Positions 34,870 to 45,289 of a stretch of 64,000 bases of DNA are shown piece by piece. Origin of the DNA: Anthoceros angustus (taxonomy: Eukaryota > Streptophyta > Anthocerotopsida > Anthocerotales > Anthocerotaceae); the NCBI GenBank assembly GCA_010909165.1, contig MU008158.1, positions 3,125,478 through 3,189,477 on the forward strand, read 5' to 3'. Numbering within the stretch: the first letter of the stretch is position 1; every line of letters starts with the position of its first letter. Made by a program: the position numbers and the translations under genes. The notes under the pieces are model-generated. The model was given only the letters and a program-made list of their open reading frames with translations. It was not told the origin of the DNA and ran no database searches.

Positions 34870-36000
34870 CGCAACCCGACCCTACACATTACAAGCCAAA
34901 ACGAATTTAAGCTGTGGTGGCCGCAACAAGTGACAACAAAGTGGCAACAAGCAAACTCCCAAACTCAGACCTGGGCAGCCAATTGGGAGCACAGTGCCCG
35001 AGAAGACATGCCCGAAATTCCACACCTCTGAAGCCAGGAACCTGAAATCGCGCAAGAGAGACAGTGAATGCTGGGAAAAGAGGGGGTCGATGCATCCTTC
35101 TTATGGGAAACGGTTTACCATTGGGATAGCGCCACGTGTCCGAGAACTCCGAGCGTGACAACAAGTTCCGGCCATGGCGTGCTCAAAGTCATGTGCAATT
35201 GGAGCAGAAGGCATCGCGCATGCAAGAGGACACACTCGAGTGGTCAAGCGGTGTGTTGTGTGGTCAAAGAAAATCACAAGGAGTGGATATACCCGGTCAG
35301 GATACGGAGATTCCTTGGCCTTTGGGATCGTGTTAGCAAGTTTGATTAATTTCTCTTGTAAATTTGTTTTAATCAAAGTAGATCCAATGAAATTGCACAC
35401 TAATTCAGAAATCTTTTGTATTTCTTCAGCGCGTGAATCCAATTTTTTTTGGAGTCTATGATTGTGATCCTTATATAGTCCTCCAATATCCTTGTTTGCC
35501 AGGATTGATGGAATCCATGGTAGATGAGTAAGGATTGAATGCACAAATTGTGCATCATATAATTGCTAATTTGAGCATGTTGTAATTGCTGCCGAAATTC
35601 GAACCGCCATGAATCATATGTGAAGATTAGATAATCGAGGATAGAAAACACATCAGCTCTACAACAGCTTTTCTCTGAGCAACGAAGTAGCTTGTACAGG
35701 TGGCCAACTTCCAATCAACAGTGGCAGCAAGCACATAACAAAAAACTAGGCAGCTCTCACAGCAAGGAATGGCAGGAACCAAGCTAATGTTAGTCATTAC
35801 GTCTTAGAAAACACAAACTTAATAGAAAATGGGAAAGGGGCAGGCTTCTCGAGCCTGCTCGTTAATAGTGACAATCACATAAATCTGCACAAGTGAAAGA
35901 CAGCTAGGATGCCAAGGGCAGTGCCCTGTACATTAGAAAGCATATTGTTTACAGAATTTGAGGGCTCTCATATAGTCTTCCCAAAGTGCGTTTGGAATCC
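34870..36000. other. Intergenic, no gene recognised
   Basis: Short open frames on both strands, none with a recognisable domain. It contains a hairpin-like GCAGGCTTCTCGAGCCTGC at about 35840, related to one near 32400. Confidence 0.45.
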
Positions 36001-36023
36001 ATTAATCACTAGCTTCAGATTCA

Positions 36024-37045
36024 ATGTCCCCACGTATAACAGTGTTCGACTGTGTCGAGAAACGAAATGTCTTTGGATATGCGGGTTATTTGAGAGGACG
36101 AAACTATGTCATGATCATGGATGTCCCCCGAGGTTTTGATATAGGCTCTATGGACAAAAGGATGGACATCACAAGTATGAATATAGTGTTCCAGAGCTTC
36201 CAGGAGAAAACTACATGCGAAGAGTTCCGGATTATCGTTATGCATGGTGTGGAGGAAGCTCATACAGTGAGAGAGTCTATGAGGAAGTGGTGCAGGAAAG
36301 GAGGTATGGTGTCATTTGTATGGGACAAGACAAACATGAGCAATGACAAAGGAGGGTTTGAAACCGTGGAGTACGTGACAGTAGGGTGGTGTCTGAAGGA
36401 CGGGTGTTCCAAGGATAGGGCCACGATGATGCCGAATGCCATGGATGGCATGTTTAACAATGGGAGGACGGTCATAGCATATGACATGGTGGTGGCAGTT
36501 TACCTTTCTAATGACAAGTGGTATGTTCGTACTAAAGGTCACTGGGCCTTATGATGAAGCTCATAAAAACATTTTCAAGGAAGGGACTGGGTGCTTGATG
36601 CATGCTCTGGGAGCGGAACGACCATTTTAGCACCTTGCTTTGTGGGATCGCCACCGACGCTTACAGAGGCGGACTTGAGGTGTGCTATATTCCGCAACGC
36701 ATCCATGGGCACGAGGTCCCGCCATGCAAAGAAGAGCTCACTGAGCCTCATCGGAGGCCCCTCCCGCTTTGGGCGAAGGAAGTATGCATCGGTGAGAAGG
36801 ATGGTTTAAAGGCTGGTGGTTCCCTCAACTGCGAAAAGAATGATGAGAACAATCGAGAGCTTTTAGGCGTGGGACAGCCAGACTTTGAATGCCGCTTTTG
36901 GGAGCACTCTGGGGGGGACGGAGTCAAGGGTGACGAAAGGCAGAGCTCGAAGAAAACGCAGGCCGACGAGGAGGAGATGGAACGACTGCGCAATGTCGCA
37001 GTCGTTATGGATTCAGTATCGGCTCAGGCGCCGGATGAGTCGTAG
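36024..37045 (+). pseudogene. Frameshifted DNA N4/N6-methylase-like gene
   Basis: Three overlapping plus-strand frames appear to make one broken gene. The first (36024-36554) encodes about 176 residues with RNYVMIMDVPRGFD, which sits where a methylase catalytic DPPY/W-type motif would be but is altered (DVPR), and a run of beta-strand-like segments (EYVTVGWCLK, AYDMVVAVYLS). A frame change near 36540 is followed at 36585-36630 by DWVLDACSGSGTTILA, a good match to the SAM-binding GSGTT motif of beta-class DNA methyltransferases, in which the catalytic motif precedes the SAM motif. The last frame (to 37045) has basic and acidic stretches without recognised domains. The gene lies among mobile DNA and is probably inactive. 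The assignment rests on the motif pair only. Confidence 0.4.
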
Positions 37046-37363
37046 CGGAGCCCACGTCAGATTTCTCCGATATAGAGTAGGAAGGTTGAAACTTTAGGTC
37101 CCACTTAGGATGCATCAAGTTTTTTTGTTGTGCAATCAGCCAGCCTGTGGTTCGGGACATTGAAGTCCATGGCTTGGATGTTGAAATGGACCTGACAAGG
37201 GGCCGGCCGGCCGGCACCCTAACAGAACAATGAGGTGAAAACTATGTTTATGGCATGTCGTGTGCCACTGTGTGAACTTCTGGATTTCCCCGTTGTTTTC
37301 AATAAAATGTCAGAAGGCGGTTTGAGGCATGCAGAGGTCACCCCAAACGAAGAGGGTTTGTTT

Positions 37364-37391
37364 ATTCACCCCCTTGCAAATTTATCGTGTT
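37364..37391. repeat. 28-bp motif shared with two sites in the 56-59 kb repeats
   Basis: This 28-bp segment starts ATTCACCCCCTTGCAAATTT and ends TCGTGTT. It recurs exactly at 56241-56268 and with one C missing at 59307-59333. At 37392 it runs straight into copia polyprotein sequence, marking the junction where the copia 5' end is missing. Confidence 0.85.
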
Positions 37392-40057
37392 CAAGCCAAC
37401 TTCAGCTGCTAAGTCACCTTCCATCCTAGCAATTTTTTTGGCGTCTGTTCAAATACAATTTGATATGTGGTTTTTAGACTCGGGTGCCACCAGTCACATT
37501 TGTTATGATAGGCGTGCTTTTAGTAACTTTGTCCCTTCTTCTGACAACCATCAGTTTGTTTTGTTAGGGGATGATAGTGGTCTCTCCATCAAGGGCTCGG
37601 GTTCTGTCACTATTGAGTTGCCTAATTCAGATCTCATGATACTCACAGGTGTACTCTTTGTCCCTGCAATGACCAAAAATTTGATGTCAGTTCTTAAGCT
37701 TGCTGAGGAGCATTCCTGCAGAATCTGTTTTGACCATTCGGGTTGTTCCATAGCTAGTACACCTGGTAGGGTTGAGATTTTCTCGGGCACACCTTTTAAT
37801 GACTTGTACTTGTTAAATGTCAGAACCCTGTCACAACCCAGCACAGTCCAAGTCAGCCATTCTGCAGCCCTGTCACCTACTCAACTATGGCATTGTCGAC
37901 TTGGGCATGTTAACTTTCAGCGTCTCTCCAAGTTGGTAGACAATTCTGTTTTTCGTGATACCTTGTCGTTTTCCTTTGATCACCACGCCTTTTGTGATTC
38001 TTGTCAAGTTAGTAAGGCAATTTCTCAGCCTTTTCGAGATAAGGACTTGTCAAGGGCACCTTCCCTCCTACATACTGTCCACAGTGATTTATGTGGACCC
38101 ATGTCCACGGCTTCATTTGGAGGTGCTCTTTACTTCTTGACCTTTATTGATGAGTGGAGCCGTTATTGCTCAGTTTATGTACTCCACAGCAAGAGCGACA
38201 CTCTCACCTGTTTCCAAGACTTTGTCACCATGGCACAGAGGCAGACACGCTGTAAGCTCAGAATTCTCAGATCTGATAATGGAGGAGAATATACTAGTAC
38301 TGCTTTTTTGGATTTCTGCTCTTCAGAGGGAGTTGTTTTCCAGTTTACTGTGCCGTATACTCCTGCTCAAAATACCTTTGCTGAACGCAAAAACAGGGCT
38401 TTGCAAGAAGCTACTCTTTCGAGTTTGTCTTTTGCTGGTTTAACTCGTGCCTATTGGGCAGAGGCACTTGTAGCGGCGAACTATGTCCAAAATCGACTCC
38501 CAACCAAGGAGCTTGGCCTCATCACACCCTACGAGAGGTGGACAGGCAAGAAGCCCCGCATCACTCATCTACGCATTTTTGGCAGCCCAGCTTATGCTTT
38601 GGTTCCTTCCCAACTTCGCAGCAAGCTGGATCCTAAGGCTGTAAGACGTATTTTTGTTGGGTATGCTGAAGATGTGAAGGGGTTTAAGCTGTTTGATCCT
38701 AGCACCAGACAAGTGTCTTATTCTCGTAGCGTCATTTTTCATGAGCGAGCTTTGCTACGTAGACATGACAGTTTGCTATCTCCTCCTTCCCTGGCACCAC
38801 CTGCTACGATTTATGGTGTTGATGATGAACCGGATTTTGCCTCTGACCAAGATACTGAAGTTGCCACTTTTGACTTTGATGATGTTCCTGTAGTTTCAAC
38901 CCCATCAGTTTCAGGGGGGCACAACATACCGCCACAGCAGTCACAGAAGCAATCGCAGCAGTTACCTTCATCAGATGAGTTTGTCTTACCTCCTCCTGTT
39001 GCTGAACCTGCTGCTGTTGAACCTGCTGCTGTTGAACGTGTTCCTGTTGTTGAACCTGTTCCTGTTGTTGAACCTGCTGTCGTTGATCCTCCACTCACCC
39101 TAGAGCCTGAACCTGAACCAGCTGTCCTTGTTGATGAACCACCCACTTCTCCTGTTCTTCGTAGGTCCTCTCGTCACAGACCCCCTAGACATGAGTGGTC
39201 TGAACCTCCGTTTGTAGCAGGAGTAGCTTCCAAGCCTCACACTCCCAACTTTAATACCTCTGAGCCAGCAACCTACCTGGAAGCCATCACAGGTCCAGAG
39301 GCTCAGTTTTGGAAGGAGGCTATAGACTCGGAATACAATTCCCTGATGGCGAATGGAACCTGGAAGCTTGTAGATTTGCCCCAAGGACGTAAACCTGTAT
39401 CTTGTAAGTGGGTATTTAAAAAGAAACTTAACACAGATGGCAGCGTTGGTAGATACAAGGCAAGGCTCGTGGCAAAGGGCTATAGCCAAGTTGCAGGCTT
39501 GGACTATAATGTGACGTTCGCACCTGTGGTGAAATCTACTTCAATCAGAATCCTGCTATCTTTGGCTGCCCACTATGGACTACATGTTCATCAGCTTGAT
39601 GTGAAGACAGCCTTCCTCAATGGCTCATTGGACGAGGAGATATACATGACGCAGCCTGAAGGGTATGAGGTGGATATGGAAAAAGTGTGCCTATTGCTCA
39701 AGACTTTATATGGACTCAAACAGTCCAGCAGGGCTTGGAACGAAACATTCCATGCCTTGCTTATAGAGCTAGGTTCATATGTCCGGATGCGGATAGTGTC
39801 TACATTTTGTGGGATGGTGATGACTTCCTAATTTTAACGATTTACGTGATGACAATTTCCTTTTAGTACTTCTACGCATTTGATGGCTCGCATTAAAGGC
39901 TGTGCTCTGTCACGTTTTGATATGGTGACCTTGGTCGGCCAAGTTCTCACTAAATTGTGCTTTGATTTCGGACGCACACGGTGGAGATACCGAGCATTTT
40001 GTGCATCGATTATTCTGACGTTTCAACATGGCAGATGCTCGTCCGATCTCTACACCC
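37392..40057 (+). pseudogene. Ty1/copia pol, first copy (protease, integrase, partial reverse transcriptase)
   Basis: Open from 37387 to 39831 (814 codons). It shows an aspartic protease motif LDSGATSHIC; GAG-pre-integrase HCRLGHVNFQRL...CDSCQVSK; the integrase catalytic triad in HSDLCGP, LRSDNGGEY and FAERKNRA (QNTF in place of the usual QNGV); a Pro/Val/Glu-rich hinge with tandem EPAAVEPAAV units; and reverse transcriptase from EAIDSEYNSLMANGTWKLVD through QLDVKTAFLNGSLDEEIYM to YGLKQSSRAW. Gag and the 5' LTR are absent. After 39831 the frame collapses before the YVDD box. At about 40057 the sequence jumps back to integrase at a GGCAAGAAGC junction. The element cannot be autonomous. Confidence 0.92.
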
Positions 40058-42263
40058 GATGTCTACGGGCAAGAAGCCCCGCATCACTCATCTACGCATT
40101 TTGGCAGCCCTTATGCTTTGGTTCCTTCCCAACCGCAAAATTTGGATCCTAAGGCTATAAGGCGTATTTTTATTGGGTATCTTTGAAGATGTGAAGGGGT
40201 TTGCTGTTTGATCCTAGCACCGACAAGTGTCTTATTCTCGTAGCGTCATTTTTCATGAGCGAGCTTTGCTACGTAGACATGACGGTTGCTATCTCCTCCT
40301 TCCCCGGCACCACACTGCACTACGATTTATGGTGTTGATGATGAACCGGATTTTGCCTCGACCAAGATCTTTGAAGTTGCCACTTTTGACTTTGATGATG
40401 TTCTGTAGTTTCAACCCCATCAGTTTGGGGCACAACATCTGACCCACAGCGATCACGGCATCGCGTGATTACCTTCATCGATGAGTTTGTCTTACCTCCT
40501 CCCTGTCTGGCACCCATTGAACTCTAGCTGAGCGTGTTCACATTGTTGAACCTGTTCTGTTGAACTCGCATGATCCTCCACTCACCCTAGAGCTCGAACT
40601 TTGAACGGTGGCCCTTGTTGATGAACCACCCACTTCTCCTGTTCTTCGTAGGTCCTCTCGTCACAGACCCCCTAGACATGAGTGGTCTGAACCTCCGTTT
40701 GTAGCAGGAGTAGCTTCCAAGCCTCACACTCCCAACTTTAATACCTCTGAGCCAGCAACCTACCTGGAAGCCATCACAGGTCCAGAGGCTCAGTTTTGGA
40801 AGGAGGCTATAGACTCGGAATACAATTCCCTGATGGCGAATGGAACCTGGAAGCTTGTAGATTTGCCCCAAGGACGTAAACTTGTTGTAAGTGGTATTTA
40901 AAAGAAACTTAACTTACGGATGGCGTTGGTAGATACAAGGCAAGGCTCGTGGCAAAGGGCTATAGCCAAGTTGCGAGCTTGGACTATAATGTGGCGTTAC
41001 TGTGGTGAAATCTACTTCAATCGAATCACACTTCTTTGGCTGCCCACCTGGACTACATGTTCATCGACTTGATGATGACACCTTCCTCAATGGCTCATTG
41101 GACGAGGAGATATACATGACGCAGCCTGAAGGGTATGAGGTGGATATGGAAAAAGTGTGCCTATTGCTCAAGACTTTATATGGACTCAAACAGTCCAGCA
41201 GGGCTTGGAACGAAACATTCCATGCCTTGCTTATAGAGCTAGGGTTCATATGTCTGGATGCAGATAGCAGTGTCTACATTTTGTGGGATGGTGATGACTT
41301 CCTAATTTTAACAGTTTACGTAGACGACAATTTCCTTTTTAGTACTTCTCTGCATTTGATGGCTCGCATTAAGGCTGTGCTCCTGTCACGTTTTGATATG
41401 ACTGACCTTGGTCAGCTTAGGTTCTCACTCGGTGTGCAGTTTCAGTTCTCAGATGACAGGCACACAGTGGAGATACACCAGGAGCATTTTGTGCATCAGT
41501 TGTTACAGCGTTTCAACATGGCAGATGCTCGTCCAGTCTCTACACCGATGTCTACAGGCAAGAAGCTGTCAAAGGAGCAAAGCCCCACAACTCAAGAGGA
41601 GAAGGATTTAATGTCTACACGCCCTTATAGGCAAGCAGTAGGTAGCCTCATTTATTTAGCAGCCTGGACATGCCTTGATATTTCAAGAGCAGTTAGCAAT
41701 GTATCACAGTTCCTCGAAAATCCTGGTGAAGCTCATTGGGTGGTTGTGAAACGGATTTTTCGATACTTGAAAGGCACTCCGAGGCTTGGGCTGAAGTACA
41801 CTAAGCAAGCTGGGAGTCTGGTCCTCACATCTTACTGCGATGCAGATTGGGCTGGGGATCCAGATTCAAGAAGAAGTTGACGACTATATGCTTATCTTCT
41901 ACCGAAGCCGAGTATGGTGCATTGTCTCAGGCAGCCCGTGAGATCATCTGGATTCGCACCTTTCTTAGAGGACTGGAGCAACTTCCAGCTGGTGCAACTA
42001 GGCAATGGTGTGACAATCAATCGGCAATAGCTTTGTCCAAGAACCCAGTTTTTCATGCTCGATCGAAACACATCGAGATCACTCACCACTTCGTAAGACA
42101 AGCTTCAGACACAGGTGAGGTAGAGGTAAGCTACATACCCACTGGTGATAATGTTGCAGACCTACTTACGAAGGCCTTGCCTAAGTTCCTGCATTCTAAG
42201 CATCCAGCTGCAGCAGGGCTGGGTGAAATCATGCCTTCACAGAAACTAGGTACTGCTCACTAG
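40058..42263 (+). pseudogene. Ty1/copia pol, second copy (integrase end to RNase H)
   Basis: This duplicate restarts at the integrase KPRITHLRIFGS segment and repeats the hinge and reverse transcriptase. Sections 40130-40600 and 40885-41090 are eroded and frameshifted, while 40608-40885 appears identical to the first copy. From 41100 it is intact: YMTQPEGY, the catalytic YVDDNFLF, DLGQLRFSLGV, RPYRQAVGSLIYL and SYCDADWAGD, then a frame change near 41865 into RNase H (SSTEAEYGALSQAAREIIW, DNQSAIALSKNP, HIEITHHFV, VADLLTKAL), ending at 42263. It supplies the 3' half of pol missing from the first copy. Confidence 0.9.
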
Positions 42264-42516
42264 TCTACTTTGTTCCACAGCATGCTGATAGGTCTATGTA
42301 GTACCCCTTCTCTTTTATTTTTGCCTTCAGAGTCTGGAGAAGCTGGTCTGTTTTCTTTAATTCATCCAGCAGACCTGCACGCCAGAAACAAGGTAAGGGT
42401 ACTTTCAACATGCATGCTGAGACAGGTAGACAATTGAGGAGAGCAGGGTGGATGAAGAAGTCACTCACATGTAAGCACCTGCCCCTCCTCATCTGGGTCA
42501 TCGTATCTTTTCCTTT

Positions 42517-43597
42517 TAGTACTTCTGCATTTGATGGCTCGCATTAATTTGTGCTCTGTCACGTTTTGATATGACCGGCCTTGGACAGGTTCTCACTCGG
42601 TGTGCGATTTCGGTTCTCGGATAGCAGCACACGATTGGAGATACACCGAGCATTTTGTGCGCCATTTGTTCGGCGTTTCAACATAGCGGATGCTCGTCCG
42701 ATCTCTACACCGATGTCTGTGCATCAAAGGAGCAAAGCCCCACAACTCAAGAGGAGAAGGATTTAATGTCTACCGCCCTTATAGGCAAGCGAGGTAGCCT
42801 CATTTATTTAGCAACTGGACATGATATTTCAAGCGATTAGCAATGTATCACGATTCTCGAAAATCCTGGTGAAGCTCATTGGGTGGTTGTGAAGCGGATT
42901 TTCGATACTTGAAAGGCACTCGAGGCTTGCTTGGTGAAGTACACTAAGCAAGCTGGTCCGGTCCTCACATCTTCTGCAGATTAGGTGGGATCCAGTTCAA
43001 GAAGAAGTTGACGACTATATGCTTATCTTCTCTGCCGAGAGTATGGTGCATTGTCTCGACAGCGTGAGATCATCCGGATTCGCACCTTTCTTAGAGGTGG
43101 AGCAACTTCCATTTGGTGCAACTAGGCAATGGTGTGACAATCAATCGGCAATAGCTTTGTCCAAGAACCCGAGCTTTTCATGCTCGATCGAAACACATCG
43201 AGATCACTCACTGCGTGAAGACAAGCGGTGAGGTAGAGGTGTGGCTACATACCTTGGTGATAATGTTGCGGACCTACTTACGGCCTTGCCTAAGTTCCCA
43301 TTCTAAGCATCCGGTGCGGCAGGGGTGAAATCATGCCTTCACACAGAGTAGTCTTGCTCACTAGTCTACTTTGTTCCATGCTGATAGGTCTATGTAGTAC
43401 CCCTTCTCTTTTATTTTTGCCTTCAGGGTCTGGAGAAGCCGGTCTGCTTTTCTTTAATTCATCATGGACACATGACAAGGTAAGGGTACTTTCAACATGC
43501 ATGCTGAGACAGGTAGACAATTGAGGAGAGCAGGGTGGATGAAGAAGTCACTCACATGTAAGCACCTGCCCCTCCTCATCTGGGTCATCGTATCTTT
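42517..43597 (+). pseudogene. Ty1/copia pol, third copy (eroded reverse transcriptase end plus RNase H)
   Basis: A tandem repeat of about 41337-42517: it restarts at TTTTAGTACTTCTGCATTTGATGG and again includes HWVVV-, EYGALS- and DNQSAIALSKNP-coding sequence, but with many small deletions so that no frame survives beyond 70 codons. It then repeats the post-RNase H tail (GTACCCCTTCTCTTTTATTT, TGAGACAGGTAGACAATTGAGG) and continues into sequence antisense to the ORF at 43548-44246. Confidence 0.88.
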
Positions 43598-44246
43598 TCC
43601 TTTTCTGTTTTGTGACTTGAGAGGGAGCGTCATCTTGAGGTACCTTTGTAGCCCGCATGAGAATGACCTGTTCCTCTTTGCTCAGTTTGTCATCATCACC
43701 TGATTTCCATGTCATGCGATATGTGTAGTAATAATCCAGTTCTCCTTCTTCCTTGGGCATGGCTCTCAACATTGCAGCTTGGTATTCACTCTTGGTCATC
43801 TTGCCTTCGAAGGAAACCTGTGGAGGTGTGTCATAGGGTTGTACCTTGTCACCCACTGGTGTCCATTTCTTGAGGTAGACCTTGTTGTAATCCTTCAGAG
43901 ATTGCTGTTCAGCTGTCTTGGGTGCGTCCATACTTGTGGCTGGGTGTTCACACACTGCGCGGTGAAGTATCCACTGTCTAGGAGAATATTTGGAGGCTGG
44001 AGTCCATTCTCTGCCGCAGTGTATGCATTCGATGCCACTTGGGACTTCCTTTCTGCTTTCCTCCATGAGCAAACAGCAGTTTTTGCAGCTCAGCAGCCAG
44101 AATGCTATGAGACTGACTACAAACCAGGAGAGGAGCAGAGCTGCAGCAAGGTTGCAGAGTTCGAAGGCTGTGTATGGGAGCGCCATTGTTTTATAGCTGG
44201 GAGTGGAGCGAATGAGCTGAAGGCTGGAGGATGAAGCCGGGAGCAA
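43548..44246 (-). CDS. Antisense ORF between copia pol and 3' LTR: membrane segment plus CxxC...HxxxC motif
   Basis: A 232-residue uninterrupted frame runs opposite to the copia coding strand in the interval between RNase H and the 3' LTR. A hydrophobic span at about residues 27-54 (AAALLLSWFVVSLIAFWLL, flanked by cysteines) looks like one membrane helix. It is followed by Cys74, Cys77, His95 and Cys99 (CIHCGREW ... HRAVCEH), which could bind zinc. The C-terminal half is charged (KKWTPVGDKVQPYD, KMTKSEYQAAM, KSGDDDKLSKEEQ) with a basic KQKRKR near 213. An alternative Met is at residue 21. I do not recognise the family. It may be a captured gene or an element-encoded accessory protein. Confidence 0.55.
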   Translation of the reverse strand: MLPASSSSLQLIRSTPSYKTMALPYTAFELCNLAAALLLSWFVVSLIAFWLLSCKNCCLLMEESRKEVPSGIECIHCGREWTPASKYSPRQWILHRAVCEHPATSMDAPKTAEQQSLKDYNKVYLKKWTPVGDKVQPYDTPPQVSFEGKMTKSEYQAAMLRAMPKEEGELDYYYTYRMTWKSGDDDKLSKEEQVILMRATKVPQDDAPSQVTKQKRKRYDDPDEEGQVLTCE

Positions 44247-44399
44247 CCCATTTCGTCACGAGGAGCAGACGACCAAGACTTGGACAAATAGCATGATGAG
44301 ATTCCTTCTAGTTTTGTCGAGCCCTATCTGTGGTTCCGTTTTGATACATTTAAATATTGCCTTTCTTTGGCATTTTTCTCTTTATGTTCATTACAACTA

Positions 44400-44690
44400 A
44401 GAGGGAGTGTAGAAATATATAAATAACCTAGAGTTAGGTTATATACACTTAAGTAGTTTTATGAACGGTTACAACAGCTTAGATGACTTTCCTATATATG
44501 CTGTATTTTCCGCTGAACAAAATAACCGCTTTTCTTTTCCTCCTCGCTGCTCATGCTCGTGCCCCTCTCCGATCGAAAACGCATTATAGCCTTCATGGAA
44601 CTCTTTCCTACATTTGGAGATAGCAATGTTGGGGAGGCTGTCACTTATGAGGCTTCTACCTTCCTTTTAGGTGGCAACCATCTGTAAAAA
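44400..44690 (+). mobile_element. Copia polypurine tract and probable 3' LTR start
   Basis: The purine run AAGAGGGAG at 44399-44407 is followed by TGTAGAAATATATAAATAACC, the usual PPT-TG order at the start of a copia 3' LTR (first base 44408 or 44409). The LTR end could not be fixed because no 5' LTR remains for comparison; 44690 (just before a poly-A run) is a guess. Confidence 0.6.
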
Positions 44691-44879
44691 AAAAAAGGAA
44701 GGTTCGTCATAATTTGTGTCCCCTAATTTTGTACACTAGCACATTGCCAACAACACCACAGTAGTCACCTAAGCGAATATGCTAATGAATTTTTGAAAAT
44801 TAAGGCTTCACGGTATTCTGCATTACCGAAAAAAAACAGAAAAAAGAATCACTCTTTTTGGCCGGTCTTGGTTCACCCT

Positions 44880-45000
44880 AAGTGTGGCTATCAAACCTTA
44901 TCAAAAAGTTAAAACTATGTAGTGTGGCTATCAAAAAGTTTAAACTATACAGTTTTGCTATTAAACTCTATCAAAAAATTCAAACTATACTTCAAAGTGA
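44880..45000. repeat. Short tandem repeat (TGGCTATCAAA...AAACTATA)
   Basis: Three imperfect units of about 35-45 bp, each with GGCTATCAAA or TGCTATTAAAC followed by TATCAAAAAGTT and AAACTATA. Non-coding. Confidence 0.7.
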
Positions 45001-45289
45001 CTAATGGTTGAGGTTAGTAGGTTCAATTTGTTAAAGTAGTACCCAAGGTAAATTCTAGTGAAAGTAAGGGATCTTGCCTCATAGGAGGGTACATAGTGCA
45101 CACTATCTTCCAAATGTACCTAGCGGCATCGTTTGCAAGTGTATATGGGAGGTTTGTACGAGCGTGAAAATCTAATTCGCGGCCTAACACCTCTTTGAGC
45201 TTGCATCCCACTTGCAATGTAGAAGAGTGTGTTCACGATAAAAGACGCCATAATAGCTAAAATAATGATAAGAATCAGGACAATCAAAA

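Noticed and set aside
36024-36554. First methylase-like frame as an intact independent gene
   Set aside because: The GSGTT motif needed for the family lies in a different frame 30-40 bp after its stop, so it is better read as one frameshifted gene.
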